This document shows positions 45,269 through 53,601 of a DNA stretch of 64,000 nt, piece after piece. The number at the start of each line of letters is the position of its first letter. Positions within the stretch are counted from its first letter, which is position 1. Source of the stretch: Streptomyces sp. R41 (GTDB taxonomy: Bacteria > Actinomycetota > Actinomycetes > Streptomycetales > Streptomycetaceae); contig NZ_CP163443.1 of the NCBI RefSeq assembly GCF_041053055.1, positions 682,001 through 746,000 on the forward strand, in the 5' to 3' direction. The translations under genes were made by a program, and so were the position numbers. The notes below the pieces were generated by a model that did not search any database, was not told where the DNA came from, and saw only the letters and a program-made list of their open reading frames with translations.

Positions 45269-46435
45269 ATGTCCCAGCACGTGCCTGATGTTCAAGGCCA
45301 CTGCGACGCGCGCTTCTCGGCGGTGCGCGCCGCGTTCGAGGAGAACTTCCGCGAGCGTGGCGAACTGGGCGCGGCGGTGACCGTCACGCTCGACGGGGAG
45401 ACCGTGGTGGACCTGTGGGGCGGCTGGGCCGACGCGACGCGCACCCGCCCCTGGGAGCGCGAGACGCTGGTCAACGTGTGGTCGACGTCGAAGGGGCCGA
45501 CCTCACTGTGCGCCCACATCCTGGCCGATCGGGGGCTGCTCGACTTCGACGCCCCGGTGGCCAGTTACTGGCCCGAGTTCGCGGCGGCGGGCAAGGAGAC
45601 GGTCCTCGTACGGCATCTGCTGTCGCACCGGGCGGGACTGTCCGGGCTCCGCGCGCCGCACACGCTCACGCAGCTCTGCGACTGGGAGCTGACCGTCGAG
45701 CGCCTCGCAGCCCAGGAGCCGTGGTGGGAGCCCGGGTCCCAGTCCGGCTATCACGCGCTCACGTTCGGCCATCTGGTCGGCGAGGTGGTGCGTCGAGTCT
45801 CCGGGCTGCTGCCGGGCGCCTTCCTGGAGCGGGAGGTAACCGGGCCGCTCGGGATCGACTTCACCATCGGACTGCCGGAGAAGGAGGCCGACCGGGCGGC
45901 CGAGCTGGTGCACCCGCCGGCCGCGTCCAGCAGTGAACAGGCGGCGATCTTCGCCCAGTTGGCGCCCGCGGCGCTGGCCGCGCTCGCCAATCCGCTCGTC
46001 GGCGCGGCAGAGGCGAACACGCCAGAGTGGCGAGCGGCCGAGATCCCGGCCGCGAACGGCCACGGGACGGCCCGCGCCGTCGCCGCGCTGTACGCGATCT
46101 TCGCCCGGCGAGGCGCGTACGGCTCCCGGCAGGTGCTCTCGCCGGAGGCCGCCGAGCGGGTGCGCGAGGGGCAGGGCAGCTGCCGTGACCTGGTGCTGGG
46201 CGCCGGGTTCGAGAACGAGACGGAGATCGGGCTCGGGCTGTGGCTGAGCGGGCCCAACGGGTCGTACGGACCCAACCCGAGGGCTTTCGGACACGACGGC
46301 TTCGGCGGCTCCTGCGGTCTCGCCGACCCCGAGGCGGGCGTCTCCGTCGGGTACGTCATGAACCGCATGGGCCCGCACATCGCCGACGATCCAAGGAAGA
46401 TGGCGCTCGTCGACGCCCTGTACAGCGCGCTCTGA
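45269..46435 (+). CDS. Serine hydrolase of the beta-lactamase/EstB family
   Basis: 388 aa cytoplasmic class-C-beta-lactamase-like esterase. The SxxK nucleophile motif is in WSTSKGPTSLCAHI near residue 75. The Tyr of the YxN-type element is in SGYHALTFGHLVGEVV near 157, and a C-terminal FGHDGFGGSCGLADPE replaces the KTG box. Members hydrolyse short esters or lactones and seldom beta-lactams. The ATG at 45269 has GGAGG; an in-frame upstream start would add an unlikely basic tail. It lies between divergent TDT and co-directional GntR genes with no clear partner. Confidence 0.88.
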   Translation: MSQHVPDVQGHCDARFSAVRAAFEENFRERGELGAAVTVTLDGETVVDLWGGWADATRTRPWERETLVNVWSTSKGPTSLCAHILADRGLLDFDAPVASYWPEFAAAGKETVLVRHLLSHRAGLSGLRAPHTLTQLCDWELTVERLAAQEPWWEPGSQSGYHALTFGHLVGEVVRRVSGLLPGAFLEREVTGPLGIDFTIGLPEKEADRAAELVHPPAASSSEQAAIFAQLAPAALAALANPLVGAAEANTPEWRAAEIPAANGHGTARAVAALYAIFARRGAYGSRQVLSPEAAERVREGQGSCRDLVLGAGFENETEIGLGLWLSGPNGSYGPNPRAFGHDGFGGSCGLADPEAGVSVGYVMNRMGPHIADDPRKMALVDALYSAL

Positions 46436-46501
46436 GCCCGTCCGCACCGTACGGAGGGTGCGGACGGAAATCGGCCGAACTGCCCGGCCGCTCTTCCCTG
46501 G

Positions 46502-46513
46502 TGGTTTAGACCA
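46502..46513. promoter_or_regulatory. dre-like operator upstream of the GntR gene
   Basis: TGGTTTAGACCA, an 11/12 match to TGGTCTAGACCA, the core recognised by DasR and related HutC-type GntR regulators. It lies 66 bp before the GntR start, so autoregulation or DasR control is possible. Confidence 0.5.
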
Positions 46514-46579
46514 ATGCTAGATGTGGTCGCGCAATGAGCCCGCACGGCTACGTCTTGTCACCACGCAGGAGGCGCGGAC

Positions 46580-47305
46580 ATGGCCCGCACCACCCATCCA
46601 TCCGACCACGAGCCGCTGTACTCGCGGATCGCCACGCAACTGCTCGGCGAACTGCGCGACGGTTCCATTCCACCTGGTGAACGACTGCCGGGAGAACGGG
46701 AGTTGGCCACCCGCTTCGGCGTGAGCCGCGAGACCGTACGGCAGGCGCTGCAGATGCTGCGGCGCAGCGGCCTGGTCTCCACCGACCGGCGCGGCAGCCA
46801 CGCCACGCTGCCCGGCACCGCCGCCGAGCACGTCCCCTCCCTCGACTTTCCCGTCGGGGCGCACACCGCCGAACCGTGCGCCGTCCAGCGGACCACGGTG
46901 AACTGGGAGGCTCCCCCACCGGAGCACGCGCACGCGCTCGGACTCGCCCCGCGGCGCCCGACGCTGGTCCACCGCTACGAGTCGGCCGCGGCGGACGGCA
47001 CCGGTCTGCGGACGGCCGTGACCTCGTTCTCGGCGGTGGCGGTGACCGAGGTCGCGGAGCTGGCGCGCTACCGCGACCGCGCGGACGGCACCGCGGAGGC
47101 GCAGCTGCGCCGGGCGTACGACTGGATGCGCAAGGCGGGGCTGACCCTGCACCACCGGGACTCGATCACCCGGCTCCCGCAGTCCATGCGGGTCACCCGG
47201 CGCGTGCACGACCAGTACGACCGGCCCTTGGAGATCACCGATCTGGTGGTGGACGCCCAACAGGACGCCCTGGTCTACGAGTTCACCCTGCCGGCGGCCG
47301 GATGA
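46580..47305 (+). CDS. GntR-family (HutC subfamily) transcriptional regulator
   Basis: 241 aa. The winged HTH at about 10-75 (LYSRIATQLLGELRDGSIPP, then LPGERELATRFGVSRETVRQ) is followed by a UTRA ligand domain (about 95-235; TLVHRYESAAADG, VYEFTLP). GGAGG precedes the ATG. Its normal target is not evident; the gene is followed by a convergent pseudogene whose stop overlaps it. A DasR-type dyad lies upstream. Confidence 0.9.
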   Translation: MARTTHPSDHEPLYSRIATQLLGELRDGSIPPGERLPGERELATRFGVSRETVRQALQMLRRSGLVSTDRRGSHATLPGTAAEHVPSLDFPVGAHTAEPCAVQRTTVNWEAPPPEHAHALGLAPRRPTLVHRYESAAADGTGLRTAVTSFSAVAVTEVAELARYRDRADGTAEAQLRRAYDWMRKAGLTLHHRDSITRLPQSMRVTRRVHDQYDRPLEITDLVVDAQQDALVYEFTLPAAG

Positions 47306-47990
47306 CCTCTCCCGGGCGGCGGAAGTACATGCGGACGCTGGAGCCAGCTCCTCGGCGACGAGATCGCTCAACTGCCGTACCACCCACATCCCGTGGCCAC
47401 CGACGGACCGCGCGTCGGGCGGAAGATGGCCGGGGAACCGCGCGGGCACCGCCGAGTTGTGCGCGCCGTTGTCGACGACCTCGCAGATCACGTAGTCGGG
47501 GTCGCTGCGCAACCGCAGCACACCGCCCCCGCCGCCGAACCGCACGGCGTTGACGAGCGCCTCGTGGACGGCCGCCACCATGTCGTACGTCCGCTGCTCG
47601 GGCATCCCCGAACGGCGGGCGTACGCGGCGAGGGCACGGGGCACGGCAGCCGACCGGCCACGCGCGAAGCGGATGTCCTCCGTGCCGTCGGGCAGTGGGT
47701 CCCGCGGGCGGGCGGCGTCGCACTCGGCGTAGAAGTCGGCCGGGTCTGCGTAGTGTCCGCTGGGGGCGGACGTATGGGCGCCGAGGGCGAGTTCGGGGTG
47801 GGTGCGGGTCGCCGAGCGCACCACGTCGGCGGGGAGCGTCCGGGTGTCGTAGGGGCACAGGATCCAGTGGCCGGAGCGCGCGAAGGCGACGTTCAGCAGC
47901 GACTCGTAGCGCATCCACTCGCGCGCCTCGAACTCCGTGCGGCCCGTCCAGACGGGTTCGCCAACGACACGCACGCGGCGGTCCCCGCCG
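47283..47990 (-). pseudogene. 5'-truncated, frameshifted MEDS/HATPase anti-sigma-type regulator
   Basis: The reading frame begins inside a MEDS sensory domain (VGEPVWTGRTEFEAREWMRY, then WILCPYDTRTLP). It continues through an HATPase of the RsbW/anti-sigma type (MVAAVHEALVNAVRFGGGGG, GGHGMWVVRQLSDLV). The true C-terminus (SSVRMYFRRPGEVIRPPAG) is in another frame, implying a frameshift near 47345. About the first 100 residues of a normal protein are missing. Its broken 5' end abuts another beheaded gene on the plus strand near 48000. Confidence 0.65.
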
Positions 47991-48006
47991 TGGTCCGCGC
48001 GGTACG

Positions 48007-48946
48007 CGTGATACTGGCCCGCACGCCAACCTGCGGCTCGCGATGGAGGACTGCCTCGCGGCGCGGGAGCCCGAGACCGCGCTCGAACTCGCGGGCACGC
48101 TCTGGTACTTCTGGTTCGCCTGCGGCTTCGCCGAGGAGGGGCGCGGCTATCTGGAGCGGGCGCTGCGCCGGGCCCATGACCTCGGCCCCGAGCACACGCT
48201 CGCCATCTGGGCGCACCGCCTGGTCACCGTCGTACCCGACGACCTGGACGCCGCGGAGTCGGTGAGCGCCGCGTATGTGTGGCTCGCCGAGGAACGCCGG
48301 CTGCCGGTGCCCGCCTTGCCGTTGACCGGTGCGAGCCTGGCCGTGCGCGGAGAGTCGGCGCGGTCGGCGGTGCTCTACGGAAGCGCCCCGCAGTGGCCCG
48401 GGGGTGGCGGAGGCGCGGAGTTCTTCCAGTTGCTGACGCTCGCCGTGCAGGCATATCTGCTGGCCGGCCAGGGCGCCTTCGAGCGGTGTGCGGCGGTGGC
48501 GGAACGGCTGCGCGCGGACTGCGCGAAACGGGGCGAGCTGTGGATGCGGGCCTGGGGCGACTTCTTCGTCTCGCTCTCCGGCATCGGCCTGGGCCGCCGG
48601 GGACGAGGCGATGCGTACGGGGCGCGAGGCGCTGGTCGCCAAGTGGCGCGTGCACGACCGGCTCGGCGCCGCGGCGGTCACCGACCTGCTGGTGGCCGCG
48701 CATGCCTGTCGGGGTGAACCGGAGCTCGCCGCACAGCTCCTCGGCGTCAGCAGACGTCTCTGGTACGCGGCCGGGATCCCCCGGCTCGGCAACTCCGAGA
48801 CGACCGTCTTCCGCAGAGAGTACGTACGCCGGTTGCGCGCGGCCCTCGGCCACACTGGATTCGCCGAAGCGGTGTGCGAGGGGCACGAGTTGGGGCCGGA
48901 CGCGGCGGTGACGCTGGCGCTGGGCGGGCTGCCCCAACAGCCCTGA
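48007..48946 (+). pseudogene. 5'-truncated, frameshifted LuxR/AfsR-type ATPase regulator fragment
   Basis: Begins without a start at HANLRLAMEDCLAARE and contains helical repeat sequence (ELAGTLWYFWFACGFAEEGR, YLERALRRAHDL) typical of the TPR part of large NB-ARC/LuxR regulators. Around 48590-48606 the frame changes to GDEAMRTGREALVAKWRVHD, which reaches the stop at 48946. The N-terminal HTH and ATPase (several hundred residues) are absent, so it cannot be functional as found. Confidence 0.65.
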
Positions 48947-49129
48947 CGCCGGCCAGGTGCCGCACCAGCCATGGGGGGCATCAGCTCGCGCTCGGAGCTG
49001 CGGGACGCACTGCACTCACTGTGGAGCATGGGGACGGTGGGGACTATGACGTGAGCACATACCCGTCCGGGGCGGTAATGCAGTCATCTGACCGATCCCA
49101 GGAGGGCCGTTCGCGTCTAGCGTCGAGAC

Positions 49130-49963
49130 ATGACCACCAACGACGCACAGCAGATCGAGCGGGCCAACGCCACCGGCCGCGTCCCGGTCGTCTTCGTCCA
49201 CGGTCTGTGGCTGCTGCCGAGCAGCTGGGATCGGTGGGCCGCGCACTTCGAGCAGGCCGGTTTCGCGCCGGTCTCGCTGTCCTGGCCCGACGACCCCGAC
49301 ACGGTCGAGGAGGCCAAGGCCCACCCGGAGGTGTTCGCCGGCAAAACGGTCGGGCAGGTCGCCGACCACCTGGAGGGGCTCATCGGTGGCCTCGACAAGA
49401 AGCCCGCCCTGGTCGGTCATTCCTTCGGCGGACTGCTCACCCAGATTCTGGCCGGCCGCGGGCGGTCCGCCGTCTCGGTGGCGATCGACCCGGCGCCGTT
49501 CCGGGGTGTGCTGCCCCTGCCGATATCCTCCCTGCGCTCCTCCGCGCCCGTCCTCGGCAACCCGGCCAACCGGCACCGGGCCGTCCCGCTCACCTACGAC
49601 CAGTTCCGGTACGGCTTCGCCAACGCGGTCGGCGAGGAGGAGGCCAAGGAGCTGTACGACACCTTCGCGGTGCCCGCACCGGGCGCGCCGCTCTTCCAGG
49701 CGGCCACGGCCAACTTCAACCCGTGGACCGAGGCCAAGGTCGACACCGAGAACCCGGACCGCGGCCCGCTGCTGATCATCTCCGGCGAGAAGGACCACAC
49801 CGTGCCGTGGGCCATCGCCAACGCCTCCTACAAGAAGCAGCAGCGCAACCCCGGCGTCACCGAGATCACCGAGATCAAGGACCGCGGGCACGCGCTGACC
49901 ATCGACCACGGCTGGCAGGAAGTCGCCGATACGGCCCTGGAGTTCGTCCGCCGTTTCGTCTGA
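49130..49963 (+). CDS. Alpha/beta hydrolase
   Basis: 277 aa. [13 protein letters not shown] forms the oxyanion loop near residue 24, the nucleophile Ser is in [14 protein letters not shown] near 102, Asp lies in [11 protein letters not shown] near 224 and the His in [12 protein letters not shown] near 257. No signal peptide. It resembles streptomycete AB-hydrolases near haloperoxidase genes; the next gene, 61 bp on, encodes such an enzyme. Substrate unknown. Confidence 0.87.
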   Translation: MTTNDAQQIERANATGRVPVVFVHGLWLLPSSWDRWAAHFEQAGFAPVSLSWPDDPDTVEEAKAHPEVFAGKTVGQVADHLEGLIGGLDKKPALVGHSFGGLLTQILAGRGRSAVSVAIDPAPFRGVLPLPISSLRSSAPVLGNPANRHRAVPLTYDQFRYGFANAVGEEEAKELYDTFAVPAPGAPLFQAATANFNPWTEAKVDTENPDRGPLLIISGEKDHTVPWAIANASYKKQQRNPGVTEITEIKDRGHALTIDHGWQEVADTALEFVRRFV

Positions 49964-50024
49964 GCCCCACCAGCCGTACGGCGCCCGCACGCCGCTTCGC
50001 ACCAACACTCGAAAGGGAACGCCC

Positions 50025-50846
50025 ATGAGCACGTTCACGACTTCCGACGGCACCGACATCTTCTACAAGGACTGGGGCAGTGGGCAGCCCGTCGTCTTCA
50101 GCCACGGCTGGCCGCTCAACGCGGACACGTGGGACGGCCAGGCGAGGCTGGTCGCCGAGAACGGCTTCCGGGCCGTCGCACACGATCGCCGCGGACACGG
50201 CCGCTCCGGGCAGCCGTGGCAGGGCAACCACATGGACCAGTACGCCGACGATCTGGCCGAGCTCATCGAGACGCTCAACCTCAACGACGTGATCTTGGTG
50301 GGGCACTCGACCGGCGGCGGCGAGGTGGCCCGCTATATCGGCCGGCACGGCACCTCGCGAGTGGCCAAGGCCGTCCTGCTGGGCGCGGTCCCGCCGCTGA
50401 TGCTGAAGACGGACGCGAACCCGGAGGGCACGCCCATCGACGCCTTCGACGGGATCCGGTCAGGGGTCGAGGCGGACCGTTCCCAGTTCTACTGGGACCT
50501 GAGCGAGGCCTTCTTCGGCTTCAACCGGCCCGGCGCCACCGAGTCCGAGGGCATGCGCCGCGCGTTCTGGCTGTGGAGCATGCAGGTCGGCCTCAAGGGC
50601 GCCTACGACTGCATCAAGCAGTTCTCGGAGACCGACTTCACCGAGGACCTGGCCCGTATCGACGTGCCGACGCTCGTCGCGCACGGTGACGACGACCAGA
50701 TCGTGCCGATCGGCGCCGCGGCTCTGAAGACGGCCCAGCTCGTCAAGGACGCCACGCTCAAGGTGTACCCGGGTGCTCCGCACGGCCTGGTGGGCGAGTT
50801 CGAGAAGGCCTTCAACGCCGATCTCCTCGACTTCATCCGCAGCTGA
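50025..50846 (+). CDS. Cofactor-free haloperoxidase/perhydrolase-type alpha/beta hydrolase
   Basis: 273 aa, the normal length of non-haem chloroperoxidases. Motifs: [27 protein letters not shown], nucleophile Ser in [19 protein letters not shown] near residue 97, Asp in [10 protein letters not shown] near 226 and His in [12 protein letters not shown] near 254. These enzymes hydrolyse esters and form peracids that can halogenate substrates. AAAGGGA precedes the ATG. A strong hairpin at 50868 follows. Confidence 0.9.
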   Translation: MSTFTTSDGTDIFYKDWGSGQPVVFSHGWPLNADTWDGQARLVAENGFRAVAHDRRGHGRSGQPWQGNHMDQYADDLAELIETLNLNDVILVGHSTGGGEVARYIGRHGTSRVAKAVLLGAVPPLMLKTDANPEGTPIDAFDGIRSGVEADRSQFYWDLSEAFFGFNRPGATESEGMRRAFWLWSMQVGLKGAYDCIKQFSETDFTEDLARIDVPTLVAHGDDDQIVPIGAAALKTAQLVKDATLKVYPGAPHGLVGEFEKAFNADLLDFIRS

Positions 50847-50867
50847 GCGGACGGCCCGAACAGGGTT

Positions 50868-50892
50868 CTGCCCCCGCCTTGTGCGGGGGCAG
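50868..50892. terminator. Bidirectional stem-loop terminator
   Basis: Perfect 10-bp stem CTGCCCCCGC / GCGGGGGCAG with loop CTTGT, between the convergent haloperoxidase and MFS genes (22 and 28 bp away). Confidence 0.75.
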
Positions 50893-50920
50893 ACCTCGTC
50901 GGAGAGGCTGGGTCGAAGGC

Positions 50921-52384
50921 TCAGCTCTCCTCGGCCAACCCGGAGGCGACGGCCGTGGCACGCGCGGACCACAGCGAGGATGCCAGCGAGAGCCCCGCCC
51001 CGACCAGCAGCACCGCCACCACGACCCACGTCGCATGGCCGACCGCGTCGGTGAAGGCGACGCGTGGGTCTCGGACTTGGCGGACCCGCTCGTCGAAACG
51101 TGAGGTCATCAGCGTGCCGAGGACGCTGGTGCCGAGCACCGCGCCGATCTGGCGGGCGGCGTTCACCGTGCCGCCCGCCTCCCCCTCGCGGCCACGCGGC
51201 ACATGACTGACGGCGAGCGCGGTGGACGGCGCGTTGGCGAGACCGGAGCCGAGGCCGAAGACGACGAGGGCGGCGACGTATCCGCCGAACCCGGTGCCGG
51301 GATCGACGCGCGCGAAGAGCGTGGCTCCGAGGGCCGCTAGCAGCAGACCCGCGGTGATCAGGGTGCGCGGCCCCAGGCGCCGTACGAGCACTCCCGCGAG
51401 CACCGAGGCGGCGATGAACGTGCCGAATTCCGCCAGGAGTTGAGCACCCACCTCCAACGCCGTCAGGCCCCGCGCCCGCTGCAGCCAGAGCACCTCCAGG
51501 AGGGAGAGGCCGACGAAGGCGAACAGGACGGTCGCGGCGAGCAGCAGCGAGGCGCCGTAGGACGGGTCGCGCATCAGACGCAGGTCGACCATGGGCGCCT
51601 TACGGCGCAGTTCGACCACGACGAAGGCGGCGAGGAGGACGACCGCTCCGGCGGCGGCCGCGAGGGCCCGCCCGGAGCCGTAGCCGTGGTGACCGCCGTC
51701 GATCAGCCAGAAGACCATCAGGGCGAGTCCACCGATGGCCGTCAACTGGCCTGCCCAGTCGAGGCGTTGAGAAGGGTTGCGCGACTCCTCCACATACCGC
51801 AGGGCGACCGCCGCACCGAGCGCGGCGACGACCAGGTTGAGCCAGAACGCGGTGTGCCAGGTCCACCAGCGCAGGGCCAGGCCCGCGGTGACGGGGCCGA
51901 TGGCGAGGCCGAGTCCGGAGGTGGCCGCCCAGGCGGCGATCGCTCCGGCACGGCGCCGGGGGTCGGGGACGGCGTGGGTGATGAGGGCGAGCGAGCTGGG
52001 CGTGATGAGCGCGCCGCCGAGGCCCGCGACCGCCTGTCCGGCGAGGACGGCGGCGAGGTTTCCGGCGAAGACCAGCACCACTCCGCCCGCGGCCATCGCG
52101 GCGGCCCCGGTGAGGAAGACGCGCCGCCGCCCCCACCGGTCGGCGAGCGCGCCCGCCCCCAGCACGCAGGAGGCGACGACCAGCGTGTACATGCTGGGCA
52201 CCCACACCAGGTCGGCCGCGGCGATGTGCAGGTTGTCCTGGACGGCACTGAGGGTGCCGATCGTCTGGGTGGTCTGCAGGAAGACGACGAACAGGCCCAG
52301 ACAGGCGGCGATCAGGACCGGCAACGGGCGTTCCCCATGGGCGAGTTGCGGCTCGGTCGCCGCGTCGCGCAGGTCAGACGCCAT
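50921..52384 (-). CDS. MFS drug exporter, DHA2 (14-helix) type
   Basis: 487 aa, about 14 membrane helices. Motif A is GALADRWGRRRVFLTGAAAM and motif C-like is GLGLAIGPVTAGLAL. The N-terminus begins MASDLRDAATEPQLAHGERP. It overlaps the preceding chimeric gene by 11 bp, so its translation is probably coupled to that gene. A promoter lies at 52702-52729. Substrate not determinable. Confidence 0.88.
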   Translation of the reverse strand: MASDLRDAATEPQLAHGERPLPVLIAACLGLFVVFLQTTQTIGTLSAVQDNLHIAAADLVWVPSMYTLVVASCVLGAGALADRWGRRRVFLTGAAAMAAGGVVLVFAGNLAAVLAGQAVAGLGGALITPSSLALITHAVPDPRRRAGAIAAWAATSGLGLAIGPVTAGLALRWWTWHTAFWLNLVVAALGAAVALRYVEESRNPSQRLDWAGQLTAIGGLALMVFWLIDGGHHGYGSGRALAAAAGAVVLLAAFVVVELRRKAPMVDLRLMRDPSYGASLLLAATVLFAFVGLSLLEVLWLQRARGLTALEVGAQLLAEFGTFIAASVLAGVLVRRLGPRTLITAGLLLAALGATLFARVDPGTGFGGYVAALVVFGLGSGLANAPSTALAVSHVPRGREGEAGGTVNAARQIGAVLGTSVLGTLMTSRFDERVRQVRDPRVAFTDAVGHATWVVVAVLLVGAGLSLASSLWSARATAVASGLAEES

Positions 52385-52637
52385 CGGGCGCCCCACCGGA
52401 CAGCGCGGCCTTGGCCTGGCGGGTGATGTCGCCGGCGAGCACTTCCTCACGGCCGGCCTCGATGGCGTCGAGGACGTGACGGGCGACGTCGGCGGGACTG
52501 GTCTCCAGCTCGGCGCGCGCTCCGTCGAGCGCCGCGGCATGTCCGCCATGCGCGCCTTCCCATGACCACCACAAGGGATCGATGCGGGCCACGGCTTCAT
52601 CCGTGACATGCGTGCTGTCGGGCAGTGGGGCCTTCAT
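52374..52637 (-). pseudogene. In-frame chimera of a thioesterase N-terminus and an SDR C-terminus
   Basis: 87 codons with a good GAGGAAG site and ATG at 52637. The first half (RIDPLWWSWEGAHGGHAAAL) looks like the start of a TesB-like acyl-CoA thioesterase. The second half (SPADVARHVLDAIEAGREEV, then LAGDITRQAKAALSGG) looks like the C-terminus of a short-chain dehydrogenase. A deletion fusing the two in frame is the simplest explanation. It may persist because it keeps the downstream MFS gene translated. Family calls rest on short matches. Confidence 0.55.
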
Positions 52638-52701
52638 GGCGCTTCCTCGTACGGTCGGTCCCGAAGGGAGACATGAGGTAGTTAGTTTGAAAAGCAGACC
52701 C

Positions 52702-52729
52702 ACTATACCCGAGCGAGTTGGAAAAACAA
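52702..52729 (-). promoter_or_regulatory. Promoter of the chimera-MFS operon with flanking dyad
   Basis: On the minus strand, TTGTTT (52724-52729) and TATAGT (52702-52707) are 16 bp apart. Half-sites AGTTTG/CAAACT flank it (52684-52689 and 52727-52732). The AT-rich segment stands out from the surrounding GC-rich DNA, consistent with a regulated promoter. Confidence 0.45.
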
Positions 52730-52776
52730 ACTCTCGCGTGGGCAAGGCACTGCCCCGACAGGTGGACCTGGAGTAC

Positions 52777-53547
52777 CTAGGCGGGTGTGGTGCCGGGGCC
52801 CCGCGTGGCCACGACCATCCGGCACCGCGGGCTACCGTCCCGCCGGTACCCGAATTCGGGCAGCGCGTGGAGTTCGACCTCGAAACCGGCCCACGCCAGC
52901 TCCCGCCGCACGTCACCGAGCCGGAACGCCCGGTAGTACATGACGAACGGAGGACGCCGGACGGCATTGCGTACCCGCATCACCGCGTCGAAGCCCAGCA
53001 GGGCCCAGTACCAGGGCGAGCTCGGCCGGGGCGGGGCCATGATCGGGAACGCGAAACGCCCGCCGGGGCGCAGTACGGAGTGGACCTGGGCGAACAGGCC
53101 CGGCAGCTCGCGGGGAAGGAAGTGCCCGAAGGCACCGAAGCTCACGACGAGGTCGAAGGCCGGGCCGAAGGGAAGGGCGCGGGCGTCGCCGCGTACCCAC
53201 GCGGCATGAGGCCGGGGCGGCGGTGACGGACTGGACGGCGGTCCGGCGGCACCCAGCCGCTCGCGCCCGACCGCCAGCATCCCCGCGCTGATGTCGACCC
53301 CGGTGACGCTCTCCCGGCACAGCGTCCCCAGGACCCCCATTCCGGCCCCGGTGCCGCAGCACAGATCGAGCCCGGCGTCGAACGGTCCCATGGGGCGCAG
53401 CGCCCGTCCCACCGCGTCGAGGATCGAGTCCGGTGTCCGGAACGGCGTGTGGTCGAACTTCGGCGCGAGCAGGTCGTAGCCGCGTTCGACGGACGAGAGA
53501 GCCTGTACGGCCAGCTCGCGGAGCGTGGGACCGTGCGGGGTGAACAT
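52777..53547 (-). CDS. Class I SAM-dependent methyltransferase
   Basis: 256 aa. The SAM-binding motif GLDLCCGTGAGMGVLG is near residue 60, followed by TGVDISAGMLAVGRERLG and VRGDARALPFGPAFDLVVSF. Similar to small-molecule (UbiE/Methyltransf_11-type) enzymes; the substrate is unknown. The ATG at 53547 (MFTPHGPTL) has GAAGG upstream. Divergent from the GH13 gene. Confidence 0.87.
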   Translation of the reverse strand: MFTPHGPTLRELAVQALSSVERGYDLLAPKFDHTPFRTPDSILDAVGRALRPMGPFDAGLDLCCGTGAGMGVLGTLCRESVTGVDISAGMLAVGRERLGAAGPPSSPSPPPRPHAAWVRGDARALPFGPAFDLVVSFGAFGHFLPRELPGLFAQVHSVLRPGGRFAFPIMAPPRPSSPWYWALLGFDAVMRVRNAVRRPPFVMYYRAFRLGDVRRELAWAGFEVELHALPEFGYRRDGSPRCRMVVATRGPGTTPA

Positions 53548-53601
53548 CGCCTTCAGCTTAGGGGCAGCGGGCGCGGTGTGCGCTGATCTATGGTCCCCTG
53601 C

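Noticed and set aside
46517..47974. Intact 485-aa anti-sigma regulator
   Set aside because: After residue 210 or so the frame becomes the antisense of the GntR gene; the true C-terminus lies in another frame, so the gene is broken.
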